Both the position numbers and the translations under genes were made by a program. A stretch of 14,271 nt of DNA from Cercophora sp. LCS_1 (taxonomy: Eukaryota; Ascomycota; Sordariomycetes; Sordariales; Lasiosphaeriaceae): positions 1 to 14,271 of the forward strand of contig JAPZLL010000105.1 of NCBI GenBank assembly GCA_036250225.1, given 5' to 3'. The notes below the pieces were generated by a model. That model was given only the letters and a program-made list of their open reading frames with translations. It was not told the origin of the DNA and did no database searches. Below, piece after piece: positions 14,051 to 14,271 of this stretch (the stretch's first letter is position 1; the number at the start of each line of letters is the position of its first letter).

Positions 14051-14271
14051 AGACGACGACGGCACCCCCAACCCAGGCGCTGCGACTCATTGTATGTGTG
14101 CCAGCTGGGCGATGACTATAGTGGGCCGTGTGCTGTGCGGCGGGGGGGGTGCGCTGTTGGGTAAAGTGTAGGTGTCACGACCCAGGTCATGACCTCAAGG
14201 AGGGAGCACGGGCCAACTACGGAACACCAATCACTGGGCCCAGGGTGCAACGACCCACCAAGCCCTGCAGG
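14051..14271. other. Right-edge sequence with a possible LTR start at 14173
   Basis: Homology to the hAT relic ends at about 14050. The following DNA has a G8 run (14140-14150 region) and no gene. TGTCACGACCC begins at 14173; many fungal gypsy LTRs that I know start TGT(C/A)ACGACCC, and a related GTGCAACGACCC appears at 14245-14256. If this is an LTR it extends beyond the window and would need its other end and a target duplication to be confirmed. Confidence 0.3.

Overview
The window looks like a repeat-rich accessory region from a filamentous ascomycete (Pezizomycotina). Four things suggest this. About 4.8 kb of extremely AT-rich, TpA-rich DNA has the signature of repeat-induced point mutation (RIP). 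Three classes of fungal transposon relic are present (Ty1/copia, hAT, Ty3/gypsy with a chromodomain). The one intact gene belongs to a family I know only from fungi (DUF7924-like). Introns are 44-47 bp with GTAAGT/GTGAGT donors and CTAAC branch sites. No bacterial-style operon, rRNA, tRNA or CRISPR array was seen.

Layout. Positions 1-110 are an ordinary-composition flank. 111-4929 (+) is a Ty1/copia element with gag, protease, integrase, reverse transcriptase and RNase H in order. It is riddled with TAA/TAG stops, and nearly every catalytic residue I could locate is changed by a C-to-T or G-to-A type substitution. The heavy mutation stops at about 4800, inside the pol reading frame. 5190-7010 (+) is a hAT transposase relic broken by frameshifts rather than by RIP. 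7011-7787 holds short tandem repeats and a likely promoter. 7788-9373 (+) is the one gene that reads as intact: two exons, 512 residues. 9285-9971 (+) is a second, decayed gene with two still-recognisable introns; its first exon overlaps the last codons of the intact gene in another frame. 10025-10423 (-) is a low-complexity open frame with 33-36 bp repeats. 10755-11999 (-) is a chromovirus-type Ty3/gypsy integrase relic with internal tandem duplication. 11988-13130 is a degenerate array of a 130-155 bp repeat. 13146-14050 (+) is a second, shorter copy of the hAT relic in the same orientation. 14173 to the end may be the beginning of another LTR.

The genes do not form a pathway. The picture is a graveyard of transposons around one apparently functional fungal gene and a neighbouring pseudogene. 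The two hAT copies and the dispersed 130-155 bp repeat lie on both sides of the gene pair. Two modes of decay sit side by side: transition-only decay in the copia block, and indels plus tandem duplications everywhere else.

All family assignments come from reading motifs by eye; no database search was run.
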